A DNA stretch of 64,000 nt from Acheta domesticus (lineage: Eukaryota; Arthropoda; Insecta; Orthoptera; Gryllidae): NCBI GenBank assembly GCA_031308135.1, contig JAHLJT010000631.1:197635126-197699125 (forward strand), written 5' to 3'. Shown here one piece after another: positions 23,301 through 35,487 of the stretch. Under the pieces are notes generated by a model, which did no database searches, was not told the origin of the DNA, and was given only the letters and a program-made list of their open reading frames with translations. Made by a program: the position numbers and the translations under genes. Each line of letters starts with the position of its first letter. Position 1 is the stretch's first letter.

Positions 23301-26300
23301 TGTTTCCTGTTTCCTTGAAGTTATCTTCTTTTCACAGAATTAGTCTAATGCGCAGACCCAACATGTGATGTTTCACCTTCATATCCATTTTGTGGTTGCG
23401 CAAATAATTCGTTTAAATATTTTGAAGGAAACGAAAGAAACATTGCATAATGATTTAGTGATAAATCTACGACTATCCGCCTAGGACCGCCTGGTATTTT
23501 ACCAAAAGAAGAACTATATATTTACAAGACAAAATTACACAATTTTGGTTTTTCCCTATTTTCAACCTAAAACATACGGTCGTGTTATTTTACAAAATAT
23601 TATTTATCATTCCTCAAAAATCTGTGAAAAACTTTCTCATTGCAAAGTTGTATCTTTAAATTTTTTATCTTCTATATTAATTCAATATTTATCTATACAC
23701 AACCTCTTGTTTTACAAAAAGGTACTCAGAGAATGATCGGTATTCTAAAACAACGCTATCATTTTGCGTCGAATGTTAATACGTTAACTGCAGAATAAGT
23801 TTAACAACCTCCTTTAAACACAGGAGTCCTCATAGTTTTTATTATTTGATACTTCTAAAGAGAAAAATTCACAAATTTGTTGCTTTTCTCACATTGGAGG
23901 AATGTTACAAGAAGTAACATAAATAATTATAATTTCAGTTACATTCATCAAACTATAAAATAACTTCTTGTTACTTTTTGAAGTACCAATAATATATTTT
24001 CTGATAAAGGATTTCTACTTAAAATATCAATTGCTCTTTGGTTTTAATTCCTTTTTATGAAAGCTATATTGATTTCCCTTTATTTGTTTTCAGTAAAAAG
24101 TTCGTTAAAAGTTCATAATAGCTAAATGCGTATTAGTAATAACCTGAATGACATTAAAATGAAATTAAAAATTTTAATGACATTTGTCATTATCACTTAA
24201 ATGCTTCCCCAATTTCTATTTGACTGACAGGTATCAACATTTCAATTTCAAGGTAGATTTTACTTCTTTTCCTTCCTGCATTTCTTTCTTCTTTCCTTCC
24301 TTTTTTGTAATTGGTATTCACTAATACATTTCCTGCTTTACTACATTGCCTATAAGTATATGTATATACCAGTAGATCTCTATAAAAATTAAAAATCCCA
24401 TGTTTCAGACATCAATTTTGACAATGTCTACTATAGATACTAATATATAAGATACAAAATATCATTAATGATAATTTTGTAAGTACTAAGGGAGCACGCA
24501 TTAGATTTACGAAAGAATTCTCAACCACTACCGAATCATATAATTTTGAAATTTGAAATTGCTAATTTTGAAATGAATTTTATGAAATTTCTAACGTGTA
24601 ATGAAATGCGAAAGAAAATACGTCTTGTGCATGACATTGATAATTGTGCTATAATGCCCAACACACCGTTTAACTTCTCTCACAAAATTTGTAGTACAAT
24701 GGTCACTGCATTGGTGCATCATGTATGGTTTAAGACCTTATACTGATTTTTAATTAATTAAATAACCCTGTAGTACATTTTTAGAAGTACCCTTGTCCCA
24801 CGACAGTATAAGTTTCTTCAAAAACTTCGCACTTACTACATATGACATTTCTTCCCTTCTCAATTTTTATTCACAGTTTAGGTAGCGGTCGAAGTAAGGC
24901 AAGTAACTAGCAATGAGCAAGATGAATTATAAAATAATGTTTGAGTGCATCAATTGGTAAGGTCGTCTTTTACCCTCATAAGATTTTTGCCATTTCGGTA
25001 CCAAATTCGTATTTTCTCCAAGGGTGTCTGTCCTAGAATGGAGGAAATGTCTTGCTGTCACTTACTTTCGCTTCTTACGTATTCGTCATTAGATAGCCAA
25101 CTTTTATCACCTGTCTTAGCTGTCGATAGCCAGCATTAGTCGTCTTAATAGCTTGAATAGTCTTCAAACAATGAAGCACATTGAGAACCGTTTTAGCTAT
25201 CTCACTCATCATCAATAATAATAAGAATAATAATAACAATAAATAATAATAATAATAAATATTATTATTATACTATCTAAAATAGTAATTGTCAAAAAAG
25301 AAAAATATCCTAGAATGAAACTTTTCAGAGTTAATAAGTTACTGAAATGAATATTGGAAACATATTCATTAATCATTCATTTAGTCGAGATTATGCATTA
25401 AAAATATAATTTTATATAACTGTTGAGAAAGCTATAGGAATTTGTAATTGATATTTCTTTTAAATAACAATGAATTCACGTATTCACACGAAGGTCACAT
25501 TCTACAAGAGACTGGGCAACGGGAATTGTTGTTCAATGTACTTGAGGTAGCCCTGACAGAATCGTGTCGAATCACGATCGCGGAGTAAGGAATGGAGACC
25601 AGTAGAAATCGCGGAAATTAGTACTTTTAAACCCAACGCTCTAATATTGATTCCCAAAAGAATTAAAACTCATACAATTTACATAATTTGATTGCTACCC
25701 TAAAATTATTTGTTTCCTACTACTGTGAACAATTAAATTGAGAAAAGGATTGGCATTAAAAGATGCCAAGGTAGTTCAATGAAGAATTCTTAATACAAGT
25801 ATGTCTCAACTGATATTAAAATTAAAAAACTAATTAATGCACAATTGCATGAAATTTCATGTGCGAGGAATTTGAAATTTATTTTGGAATACAGTTTGTA
25901 TGAATAAGTACTGTAGAAAGTAGTAATGGAGTGAAGAGCACTTGGCTGCATCGAACAATAGCAATCCTATTTTCATTTAAATTCATGAAATGTGTGTAAG
26001 GCATGAGGATAAATTACAGTTATTCACCCCTAAGTGTAAATAACTGCTGCAATTTCCAGAAACTATTAAATTTTCTTACAATTTCATAGTTTTGAAGTCA
26101 GTTAATAGAAATTCTAATAGAATAGAAGTCTAAAAAGAAGTCTATCCAAAAGCTTAATAGTTATTGACAAAATAAGTGTTGTGTCATCTTATTAAAGTAT
26201 GGATTGGAGAATTATCAAACGAGGCCTTTAGGCTGAGTTTTTTTCTTAAATCAACAAATGCTAGGAAAGGAGTATTCCGTGGCTCATGAAAACGTGCGCG

Positions 26301-26692
26301 TATAATATCTCTCGTAGGTTATATACAGTGTAACAGATGTTGAGTAACCAAGTAGTTACTGATAGTATGTCATGGGATATTATATTATTTGTTCTACTAA
26401 ACTTATTACGAAATTGATTATAGTTACTAGGTAGGCAACGTATTATTAAAACACTTGAGTTATAATAATTATTTTTACAAGATCAATTGACCTGATAATC
26501 GAAGTGAATCACTAAAAACTCAATATCGTTTTCTAAAACACCCCTCCTTCTACGACATCCTTGCGTGTGTAATCTGGTGTTTGAGGCCGCCTCCTTCTCC
26601 CGGCTGACGCCGTCTTGCGCTTGTTCCTGGCGGCGTGCGGCATGGCGGTGGCGGCGTGTGGCGTGGCGGCGTGGCGCGGGGGCGTGGCGCAG
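20381..26692 (+). other. Gene 1 intron of about 6.3 kb
   Basis: AT-rich. It has a G run at about 20932-20938 and an (AAT)n-like tract at 25210-25270. There is a short copy of the CCAAGTAGTTACT motif (26348-26360), shared with the inverted repeat at 26858-27056. No coding region, RNA gene or complete transposon was recognised. Confidence 0.7.
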
Positions 26693-26782
26693 GCGCACCG
26701 CTTCCTGACGCAGGTGCTGGGCGACGACGTGGCGCTGACGGGCCTGCGCTTCTTCGCCATCACGCGCACGCTCATCCTCACG
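26693..26782 (+). CDS. Gene 1 exon (seventh): sugar gustatory receptor, penultimate membrane segment
   Basis: This is a 90-nt, 30-codon, phase 0/0 exon encoding AHRFLTQVLGDDVALTGLRF followed by FAITRTLILT. It ends before GTGCGT. The motif xxRFLxQVxxDxVALTGxRFFxxTRxLxL is one of the best-conserved stretches of sugar gustatory receptors. The upstream sequence is also open and hydrophobic, but the acceptor GGCGCAG at 26686-26692 puts the start exactly where the previous exon ends (GVE|AHRF). The acceptor lacks a pyrimidine tract. Repeats begin less than 80 nt downstream of the donor (inverted repeat 26858-27056). Confidence 0.88.
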
Positions 26783-26857
26783 GTGCGTCGCGCTCTCCTC
26801 CCTCGGTGGCACTGGCACCTTCAACGCAGACATACACACAACTCGATTGATTGATTA

Positions 26858-27056
26858 AGTAACTACTTGGCTGTCTGGGTGACGCCGTGTTCTAGGCGCA
26901 GGAGCCGACGTTTCGTCAGCCATTTCGCGACCTTCCTCAGGGCAACAGGCGCGTAGATGGACTCCAATCTATCATCCTGTGGATAATCGTAGGATGGCGG
27001 CCGAATTGGCAGCTGTGCCCAGGACGCGGCGTCTCACGAACAGCCAAGTAGTTACT
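26858..27056. repeat. About 200-bp inverted-repeat element after gene 1 seventh exon
   Basis: A perfect 17-bp inverted pair, AGTAACTACTTGGCTGT at 26858-26874 and its complement at 27040-27056, encloses GC-richer sequence. That sequence includes GAGCCGACGTTTCGTCAGCC and CGACCTTCCTCAGGGC. It is likely a small transposable element or its ends. Confidence 0.65.
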
Positions 27057-27084
27057 GATTCCGACCGCGGAATCCCGCGCTCTG

Positions 27085-27385
27085 AGGCTGATTGGTTGAT
27101 TGATTGGTGTTTCCGTGCACGTCATCTGCTCGTGGTCATTTGTCCCAATAGTGTAGTGAATGTTTTAACTCTGGAAATGGCGGTGTTCCATCACAGCTGA
27201 ATGGTGAGATCCTGCGCGAAACTACACTCACATTAAGAGATTTCCTCAAAAAGGCATCTCCCCTGCGGGGACCGCCTCAGTCGGAACAACCGTATCGTTT
27301 CCCGGCATGTGTGGTAGTGTAGGGTATGCATGTGTGAGTTCAAGGGGAGATAGTAGGGCCAAGAAGAGGAAGGAAAAATCTCGCC
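27085..27385 (-). repeat. SINE-like dispersed repeat, minus-strand partial copy
   Basis: It starts with the complement of the family's 3' end (GATTGATTGGTGTTTCCG) and includes the complement of GACTAATGACC-like and CAGCGGGGAGAT-like segments. It ends in the pyrimidine-derived middle, here purine-rich. The head is missing. Confidence 0.65.
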
Positions 27386-28503
27386 CATTTTCGTGGCTTT
27401 TTTTATGTCAATCAAGTTATAAGAATGATATATATTTTATTAAGGAAATTGTTACACCTCTGAATACGTTAAGGTAAGGGTGTGCTTCTCTAAAACAATT
27501 AAAACAGCTCGATATGTTTATTGTTATATAAAAATTATCTATAATATTTTCTCGCGTTAACCTCATCGTATTTCGGTAGTAATCTGTCTTGTGTAATGTG
27601 AAAAATATAGTATACATCATTCAAATAATACCTGAAAAATTATTAATATTATTTATGATAAAAAAACTTGATAAGGAATGAAGACACTTCTTCCTCTTCT
27701 GATCCTAGAATAATGAAAAAATAATATTTAGTGATCGTAAGTGCATGTAATACTCAATGATATTGAACTTACCGGGAATGTTTTCATGCTTTTACCGTAA
27801 GAGTATTTCTATTCTTACTCTACTTCATTCTGAGGGAACATCATTAGTAAAAACTGCAATTAATCCAAAATTAAGTATTTCCATACTAAAACTAATGTCG
27901 TATACTATTTTTAATTGTCAGCTCATTAACGTTTTCGAAATTTCAGTACAAAATTTTGTGTCTTACATGTAGAATGTTGCCCCTTAAGAAAGAAAAGGTA
28001 AAAACAGATCATTAGTTCCTGAATTCCTGTGATATTATGGCTGAATTGTTCAAATATTTCTTACCGTTTGCATATTTTCAAAACTTCAAAGTTCCGCATT
28101 TTCTGAGTTCATATGATTTTTAAAAAATTGTTTGCGCAGTAATGCATATTCTTGTTTATAAAATCAAACGTTTTACATAACACTCATCACTTCAGTCAAA
28201 CGTTTACTCCAATATTAAAGTGGCGGGAATGCGCATTACATCAAAACCTTTCCTCCGCTTAGTGTTATTACCCAAAACTATTCATATGTTACAAAAAGTG
28301 CATGTCATCTTATAAATATCTTAAATTTAGGGATTAATTCCATTAAGAAATAAATCTCTTACTTGAGTCCTTAGTCCTTACCTATGAGCGATGTTACAAG
28401 ACAAAAGATCTTTAAACACTCATTTTACTACCAAAAATTCGAGATCGTATTATTGAGGCGATTTGAATACCATTCTTCCAAAACTTTTCTTCCCTGTACT
28501 GTA

Positions 28504-28855
28504 CACTGTAAGAAATATCATTAAATTTAATGTAGATTAATGCATTGTACATGAAACTTAATATAACCATGTACTTTAAAAAGAGCTTAATATATTCGCA
28601 CATTTAATTTAATACACAAGTTAAAATCAGTGTAGATTTAATGTAGAGGTTCTCCCGTTTACCTGCCTCTCATCATTCATATTGTATATTTTTCAATCAC
28701 CTGTCCTTTAAGATCATTCCTTCCTTCCTTCCAGATAGGTCCATAAAGCTTTAATATCGCATTCTAATGTACATGTTACATTAAATTTAATGTGGGTTGA
28801 TGATAATTACTTTAATGTAATTTACATTAAAGTAACGCTGAAATTTCTGACGGTG
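28504..28855. mobile_element. TA-flanked MITE immediately before the last exon of gene 1
   Basis: The left end CACTGTAAGAAATATCA and the complement of the right end (CACCGTCAGAAATTTCA) form terminal inverted repeats with TA on both outer sides (28502-28503 and 28856-28857). The interior is AT-rich with repeated ATTAAATTTAATGT palindromes. No coding capacity. It ends about 105 nt before the final coding exon. Confidence 0.75.
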
Positions 28856-28961
28856 TAGTATAGGGAGGCAGAGGTAGCATTGATATAGAGGAGTGAGTTC
28901 TACGACGCACTCCTGCACACCAGACCACCATTCCTTGTCCCAGAGGTGCGTGTGTGCGCAG

Positions 28962-29075
28962 GTGGCGGGTACCGTGGCCACGTACGAAGTGGTGCTGCTG
29001 CAGCTGGACGGGCTCAGCACCAAGCAGAAGGCCACGCAGGAGCACTCGTCCAACCACAGCGACGTCTGCCCGTGA
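28962..29075 (+). CDS. Gene 1 terminal exon (eighth): sugar gustatory receptor C-terminus
   Basis: This 38-codon exon includes the TGA stop at 29073-29075 and is entered in phase 0 after a GTGTGTGCGCAG acceptor. It starts VAGTVATYEVVLLQL, which carries the TYxxxxxQ(F/L) motif found at the C-terminal end of nearly all insect gustatory receptors, at the end of the last membrane helix. The phenylalanine usual after Q is leucine here. The motif is followed by a polar tail of about 22 residues (DGLSTKQKATQEHSSNHSDV then CP). That tail is longer than the very short tail of many relatives and could be lineage-specific. AATAAA signals lie 68 and 117 nt downstream. Confidence 0.88.
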   Translation: MAGTVATYEVVLLQLDGLSTKQKATQEHSSNHSDVCP

Positions 29076-29142
29076 GGGCGCTGCCGGCTTCTTCTGGGCC
29101 ACGCACGCAAGCGATCTGCTGCAACTCAAGCGAATTAATAGT

Positions 29143-29197
29143 AATAAATAGGGGCGGATTTTGATGACCTATAACATCGCCAAAAATTATCAATAAA
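29143..29197 (+). promoter_or_regulatory. Poly(A) signals of gene 1
   Basis: AATAAA hexamers occur at 29143-29148 and 29192-29197, at plausible distances after the gene 1 stop codon. The cleavage site itself cannot be read from sequence. Confidence 0.5.
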
Positions 29198-32100
29198 ATG
29201 TTCTTAAAAGTTTTTAAAATGCCCTAGAAGCAAATAAAAAGGACAAAAAAAGTCATCAAAACCTGTTCAGATGATCAATTCAAGCTGTTGCATATGTAAC
29301 TGACGCAATCCAGGCTTCTTCCTTTCGATCAAGTGAACTCAGCTGGAAACCTTTTGGTTTGGACTCTTTACCAGGAAATCTCTGCTCTTCAGTTATTCCG
29401 AAATCGACCGAACCGACAATAGCACTGATAGGCGTCACAGGAACCTTATGTTACATATTCACATCGGCTGCCATTACAATTACTGAGCGAAGAAATCGAA
29501 TAGGCTACTCAGGTATTCTATAGAGGACATTTGTTGCATCTCGTTAATGTTATCTGAAGCAAATTAAAATGATATTAAAATTGATGAAATCAGCAAAAAA
29601 ATGTAAAAAAAAATGTCAAATAAAAAGTGTCATTTACTTTTTTCATAACATAATATTATTGTATAGGTACAGTAAAAGGCATTGTTCCAAAGCGAAGAGA
29701 AAGAATATAACATTTCATTAAAATCCGCTCCCTAGTGATCAATTAGTAAAAATGTATGTCTTATATTGCAAATATGAAAACATTATCTAAATGTGAAAAT
29801 TATTAATTAAAATTAAATGTATTTATCTGCATCATTTATACTCAATATATGATGTTCAAGACCTAAGTCCTTGTTTTTATTTCGTCACATCCCCTATCCA
29901 CTATAGTACTCATATACTAGTATAAATCGAACTGAATACGATAAACAAGCAATGAATTAGAATGGAAAGAAAGGAAGATTTGCGCTATCGATTCTCTGCA
30001 AACTCTTCAAAACAGCGCGGACTAGTGTGATGAAGTTCTCTCTGATTTTCTTGGGGAAAATTATGATTTCACTTGTTGGAACCCTCTATTGTCATATTCA
30101 CAACTCATTAATACAGATTTACAACCAGCCTTACAGAAAACCTATGAACAAAATGGCATAGTCCCATTTGAGTTTTTACATATCTTCATTTGAATCCTCC
30201 ATACATTCAAAATGCTCTCTTGTGCTATGCTCAGCTAGAATCTTGTCGTCATGAGATCACAATATATCTAAGCACAATTTATTGATAACATGAATTAAAT
30301 AACGATTATGATAAAAAATTCTCATTTGAGTTAAGACATGAGAAATTAGTATTTATTTTTAGCTTTGAATCACAGTAATAAATTATTAAAAATCTTAAGT
30401 GATAAACGCAGTAATAAATTAGAAAAATCTTAAGTAACAAATAAACACAGTAATAAATTAGTAAGTCTTATAAGGCAAATATGAAAACAAATATCTAAGT
30501 GTTTAATTTAAAATAAAAAATATTATTCTGTATCATTTATATTCAATATATCAAGGACAATATTTAAGTCCATGTTTTTATTTCGTCACATCTATCACTA
30601 TAAAAAAACAGTAGTCTCTTTCAAATTTAAGGCATTTGTGTAGAATTCTTTAGTTTTTTAATCCAATATTGTTCTTGCTTAGCTACGTACTTCGGAAATG
30701 AATAGAGAAACAATCAAAAAGTAAATTTTTCTTGCAAAACACTGTACAGGTTTAGATGCATTCCAATTATTTAAAATATTTCGCCACTGACGAAAACTGT
30801 TCACTTACTGGCATTATTTCAAATATTTTCAATTCTGTTGCAAAAACGTAACTAATTTATTATATCTACTTACCCAAGAACTTATCAGATAAATATAAGA
30901 CGTATACATTATTCGAAATTTATGATTCATGCAAACACATTCATTTCCTCTGTGTATTGTTAGATATATAAACCAAATTCATAGAATGATCTTTTCTGCG
31001 ATGATTATCATCGTGTTTAATGTCAGTCTCACTAAAGACATTTGAATAGAAAGTAGAGAATGCATAATGTCAAACTTCCAAAGACGAAAGGGTAGTGCAT
31101 ATTTTATTTGTGGCTTCGAAGTGAATTTTCAGACGTCTGTTGAAATGATCAGCAAGTTGGATCTTGATGTGTCTAAAAGCAATTATATTGAAGCTTGAGT
31201 AAAAATGAAATAATAAAAAAGACCACTCGTGATACAAATAGAAGTGTTCATACGCTTCACCTTTGAGAAAAAGCAGCTCAAATCTTTCTCACCTTATAGA
31301 TTTGTGGTGGATTAAATGGTAAATTTTTTTTACTCTGTATCGCCCAGTTCTCTATGTCTTTTATCCCTTTGTTCGGTTTCATTTATGTCTCCACTTCTTC
31401 CAAATTTTATTGCTTTAATTTCTTTAATAACACCATAGCTTTACAATATCTCAGCAAATGCAGAAATTGAGTTTAAATATAGACCATCAGATCTAGAAGT
31501 CCCTTCATTTGCAATTCAGAAGGAAATTAAATAGGACTGGCAGAACATGACTTTCCTAAAACATGGATTATATATTGCTGAAACATTCCGATATGTGATC
31601 ATATATATTTTAACAGTAGGAATTCTCTCAAAAATTCTGGAAATATCCATAATTAATAACAATTATGGGCTGCGATAGTTGGTTACGATTAATATTACCA
31701 TACTAATTAATAAAAAATAAATAATTTCATTGAAAATAGTATCACAAGAATTTTTAAGTACTGAAACGCCGATTATGTTAAATATATACTATTAAAAGGA
31801 TGTTTTCCAAAACGTTTTCCATATAGGGTATCGTGCAATCTAAGTCTATGTACGGCTCTTTTCATTCGGCAAAGGAAACAAACACTTTTGTTCACTGAAG
31901 TGTAATTACAGGCTGTTTGATACGGTGGTAAGCAAAAAATTGACAGCATAGATGGGAACGATTATTCTCGATTTCGAGTGAGGAAATTTCGCTGACGACT
32001 TAATGCTGCCTGCGTACCCCTGCACGCAGGTGCGAGTGGTTGGATATCTCAGGCAGCGCTCGCCAAAGGCCGATTAAGTGGCGAGATGCGCCTAATCGAT

Positions 32101-34200
32101 GAATCGCCTACCCCGCAGAGACGGTGAAGAGGTTGATGGAAGGAATGGTGACGTTACTTGTGACTGAGGAATATGGATGGATACCATGAAAAGAGAGGTT
32201 TTAAAAATACGAGGGGAACACGGATGTGAACTGGTTTCAAAATAAAAGGCAATTAACAAGAGAAAATGTAAATTATCTAGGGTAAAATGGGGATGGAAAA
32301 AGGGATAAAACAAATTCAAAAAAATGTAAAGGATAATTTAGTGGTAGGAGTAAGATGAATCAAATGGAACATTAATAAACCTTTTGCAATGGTTATGGTC
32401 ATATTAGTTTTTACAGAAACAATAAGAAAGCAGTGAATTAAAAAGCGACGTACAGAAGTGACGCCAATATCTCTAAAGTGGGTGTGAATGTGACTCTCTG
32501 TAGTATTTATAATGGTAAATGTGGCGATTGAAGGAATGAAGTAGCAAATCGTGACTAACAAAACATAATTTTAAATTAAATTGACTGGTTAGTGGCCATT
32601 TGCGGTGGATAACCGGCATGTAACTGCAAGTTTGATGTTGACATGGAGGGGAAGATCGCAAGGGCGTTGGGAGACGGGTTAAATTTCTGGTGAAAGAAGT
32701 GAAAAAATCGCCTCCTAGTTTAAAAACAACTTCTATAGCGCAAGCGGATTTCCCATTTACCTCATATTTTCTACTCATTTCCTCTCTTCAAACATAATTC
32801 CTCTACTTCTGTTCTCATCAGTGCCTATTCCTCACACTCTTTCATTTCCCTACTATAACCACCTCATTGCCTGTTAGAATATATTGTCTCAGATCTTCTC
32901 GTAGATAGTCTAATTTGTTCCTCAACACTTATCGAGATTGACAGGGTAATGTAAGAGAGGTATTTGACAGGAATTGGGATGTACTAAGAGTATCACACAT
33001 AATGAAGCTGGTTCAGGCAATTATGGTGTAGACGAGAATGATCAGGAGAGGAAAGCAATCAAGATCACGAGGGAAGAGGGAAGATTATCATCCCACCTAA
33101 CTAGTTACAGGAGTTCAAAAGGCAGACGCTAGACGAGCTGCAACAGGTGACAAGGAAGGGAAAAAGCCATAGACGAGAAAATCTGACTGTCATTTCGAAA
33201 CAGAATTATTATTGACGAGAGTGCACTGACTTCATGAGATTACGCAACGAATGCGGGAAAGATTAAAAACGCTTATAAGTCAAAGGAGCGTGCCATGGAC
33301 TCTCTTGAAATGTAAGGATTCCGAAAGGCAGCGAGGAATCACACACGGTAACAAAACTCAGCAGTGAGTTAAGAGGCAAAGAGGGTGGGTTGGCAACAGT
33401 AATGGTGCCGTGATTCGACCGTAGATAAGGAACTAAGGGATGCGTAGCATACCGAAAATTTACCTCATGTCTTGTGAAATTTAGAATTTCAAAATTTTAA
33501 TGATTTGGTAGAAATGAAACAATTATCTACTGATTATTTCAAAGGTTTCCCAAATGTCAGTATTAAAATCGGTTATTACTACTTTCCCCACTACCACAGA
33601 ATAGGTAAAACTGAAGAATTTTCCGGTATTTGAAACTTTATATTCAAAAGTAATATCTGTATTCACACCTATTGCATCTATGTAAATCACATGGGGTTGG
33701 TGATCGAGGGATTGTGAAACGAACATACGATCGGTGTAAGGGCTGATCACACTGTCACCGCTACTACAGGGGAGGTGATATTGAAGAATTTTACTCGAAC
33801 TTCTCATTGTAAAGCATTGTGTTGATTTCCCCATCAATTATCCTCTCGTCTTGGGCCAGATGACACGAAAGACGAAAAATGGGGAGAGGGAAACTAATAT
33901 AACCTCTCACTCATCGTTGAAACCGTACTTTAGACTAAGGATGTAATTTTTACTCTTTTCCCACAGTTTTACAAGTATATTACAAAAATGATGTATCTCT
34001 TTGCAAGCTGCAGCAATTTCAAAAATCTTTGGAATGATAGTAACATAGTCCTGGCGTAGGTGCCAAGCATTGTTCTTTCTAGAATATGCACGACACATCC
34101 ATCCACACATCATGCACACCTCATGGTAAAAACGCCCTTTCGCGTCAGGGACCGTCGAAATGGATTTTAATGCCAAAATCTCGCCCTCGATTTTTTGTAC
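29198..34200. other. Intergenic region between the two receptor genes
   Basis: About 5 kb, AT-rich in its first half. It includes an internal duplication of about 135 bp (29755-29892 resembles 30463-30600, both containing TTTTTATTTCGTCACATC). Three close AGTAATAAATTA units lie at 30373-30463. The part at 32090-33420 is purine-rich on the plus strand and looks repeat-like. Minus-strand frames at 33523-33837 and 33907-34176 are open but unrecognised. No other receptor exon was found. Confidence 0.6.
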
Positions 34201-34559
34201 TAATACAATATGTTTCCTCTGTACTGCGTGTAGTCAAGGAAAATAAAAAAGCGGAGAAGTAGCGAGGTGGCAATGAAAGAGCCTCGGAGGTGGCACCGAA
34301 AAGATTCGAATTTCTGAGGGGATGTCAATGGAGATGCCAAATGGAGTGGGTTGAACAAGAGACACGCAAAACTCGCCCGTGTTTATTGTGAAAGCGGGGC
34401 TGGCTAGCCACTCCGAGGTTAGGGCTGCGAAGGGCGATAGGGCAAGCGCGAGATGGGCGCCCGAGATCGACCTTGCCAGCGGGAGCGGCGCCAGGTGTTG
34501 CTCGCAATCGACAACAGGAAAAGGCGGGCGAGCCATGTGGGCGGGGCCAGGGCCGGCGG

Positions 34560-35130
34560 AAGCGCGAAGCGATCGCGGGGGTGGGGTCGCAGGTCTGAGG
34601 CCGCGAGGTGGGACCGCGGGGGTTGGGCCGCGGGGGTGGGGCCGCGGGGGTGGGGCCGTGGGGGTGGGGCTGCGGGGGTGGGGGCGCGGGGGTGGGGCCG
34701 TGGGGGTGGGGCCTCGGGGGAGGGACAGCGGGGACGGGGTCGCAGGACTGTCGCCGCGGGGGTGGGTTCGGGGAACCGATGATGGGAACGGAGCCATGGC
34801 GGCGGGACTATGGATGTCGGGGTGGGACCGCGGGGATGGGGACGTGGCCGCGGGTGTGAGGACGGGATCGCTTGGGCGGGGTCGGAGCTACGGGGCGGGA
34901 CGGCGGTAGTGGGTCGCGGGGGTCCGGGGGTGGGGACGGGATCGTAGGCATGGGGACGGGACTGCAAGGGTGCGGGCGGCGCCGCGGGGGCGGGGTCGAG
35001 AACGAGGCCGCGGGGGCGGCGGGAGCGATGGGCCGGGAGCGGGACCGTGGGAGCAGGGCGGCAGGGGCGGTGGCCGTGGGGCGGGGTGGCGGGAGTGGTG
35101 GCTGCGAGGGCCAAGGCGGCGGGGGCGGGG
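34560..35130. repeat. G-rich minisatellite upstream of gene 2, probable promoter CpG-rich region
   Basis: The plus strand is dominated by variants of GCGGGGGTGGGGCC, repeated in near-perfect tandem at about 34610-34720 and more loosely to 35130. Runs of four or more G at short spacing would favour G-quadruplexes. It leads directly into the first coding exon at 35204. A role as promoter or 5'UTR is inference; long open frames on both strands here are composition artefacts. Confidence 0.7.
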
Positions 35131-35203
35131 CAGTGGGGGCGGCGCCTCGTGCGCGGTGGCCGCTCGCGTCCGGCAGACGGCGCTCGGCGCGCGGCGACAC
35201 AGC

Positions 35204-35410
35204 ATGCGCGGGTTGGCGGCGCGCGCGCCGGCCGAGCCCGCGCTGTGGGTGCTGCCGGCCAAGGAGTTCGGGCTGGCGGCGGCGCCCGCCCCCGCGCTCA
35301 AGGCCCCGCGCCTGGCGGGGGCGGCGGACGAGGACGCGGCGGGGGCGGAGGACCTCGCGCAGCGCCACTCGCTGCACCGCGCCCTCGCGCCGCTGCTGCT
35401 CAGCGCGCAG
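35204..35410 (+). CDS. Gene 2 exon 1: sugar gustatory receptor N-terminus
   Basis: There are 69 codons from an ATG at 35204 to a GTGAGG donor in phase 0. The product begins MRGLAARAPAEPALWVLPAK and continues with an alanine-rich, acidic stretch. It ends SLHRALAPLLLSAQ, which matches the family's SFHxAxxPVLxLAQ just before the first membrane segment. The frame stays open upstream to at least 34970, but that part encodes only Gly/Arg-rich low-complexity sequence. ATG 35204 is therefore preferred, and an upstream start or non-coding exon cannot be excluded. The exon follows a G-rich minisatellite that is probably part of the promoter CpG-rich region. Confidence 0.75.
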
Positions 35411-35487
35411 GTGAGGGCGCGGGACGCGGACGGTCGTCTCACGGGCAAACGCAACCCATGGATACACGGGCGGAATACTCTGTATGA

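Larger units (their letters stand above)
639..29075 (+). other. Gene 1: sugar gustatory receptor locus, 5' truncated by window
   Basis: Five exons are joined by GT-AG introns of about 16.4, 2.8, 6.3 and 2.2 kb. Phases are: incoming 1 (the exon supplies two bases), then 0, 2, 0, 0. The joined product starts in the middle of the receptor and runs to a stop codon, so roughly the first half, equivalent to exons 1-3 of gene 2, lies before base 1. The protein series (NFxDLF, ARFRQLNARL, WRELREDFNRL, NNLYFICLQL, ALTGLRFFxxTR, TYEVVLLQ) is the signature series of insect sugar receptors. These are seven-pass, inverted-topology ligand-gated cation channel subunits. The family call is knowledge-based. 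Exon borders are inferred from frame, splice sites and comparison with gene 2. Confidence 0.9.

Noticed and set aside
26615..26692. Upstream extension of gene 1 exon seven (hydrophobic, Ala/Val-rich)
   Set aside because: Homology and phase put the start at the acceptor before AHRF; the upstream stretch has no family counterpart.
33523..34176. Two minus-strand open frames (104 and 89 codons) in the intergenic spacer
   Set aside because: No domain or repeat of catalytic residues recognised. They could be old transposon pieces, but that cannot be supported.
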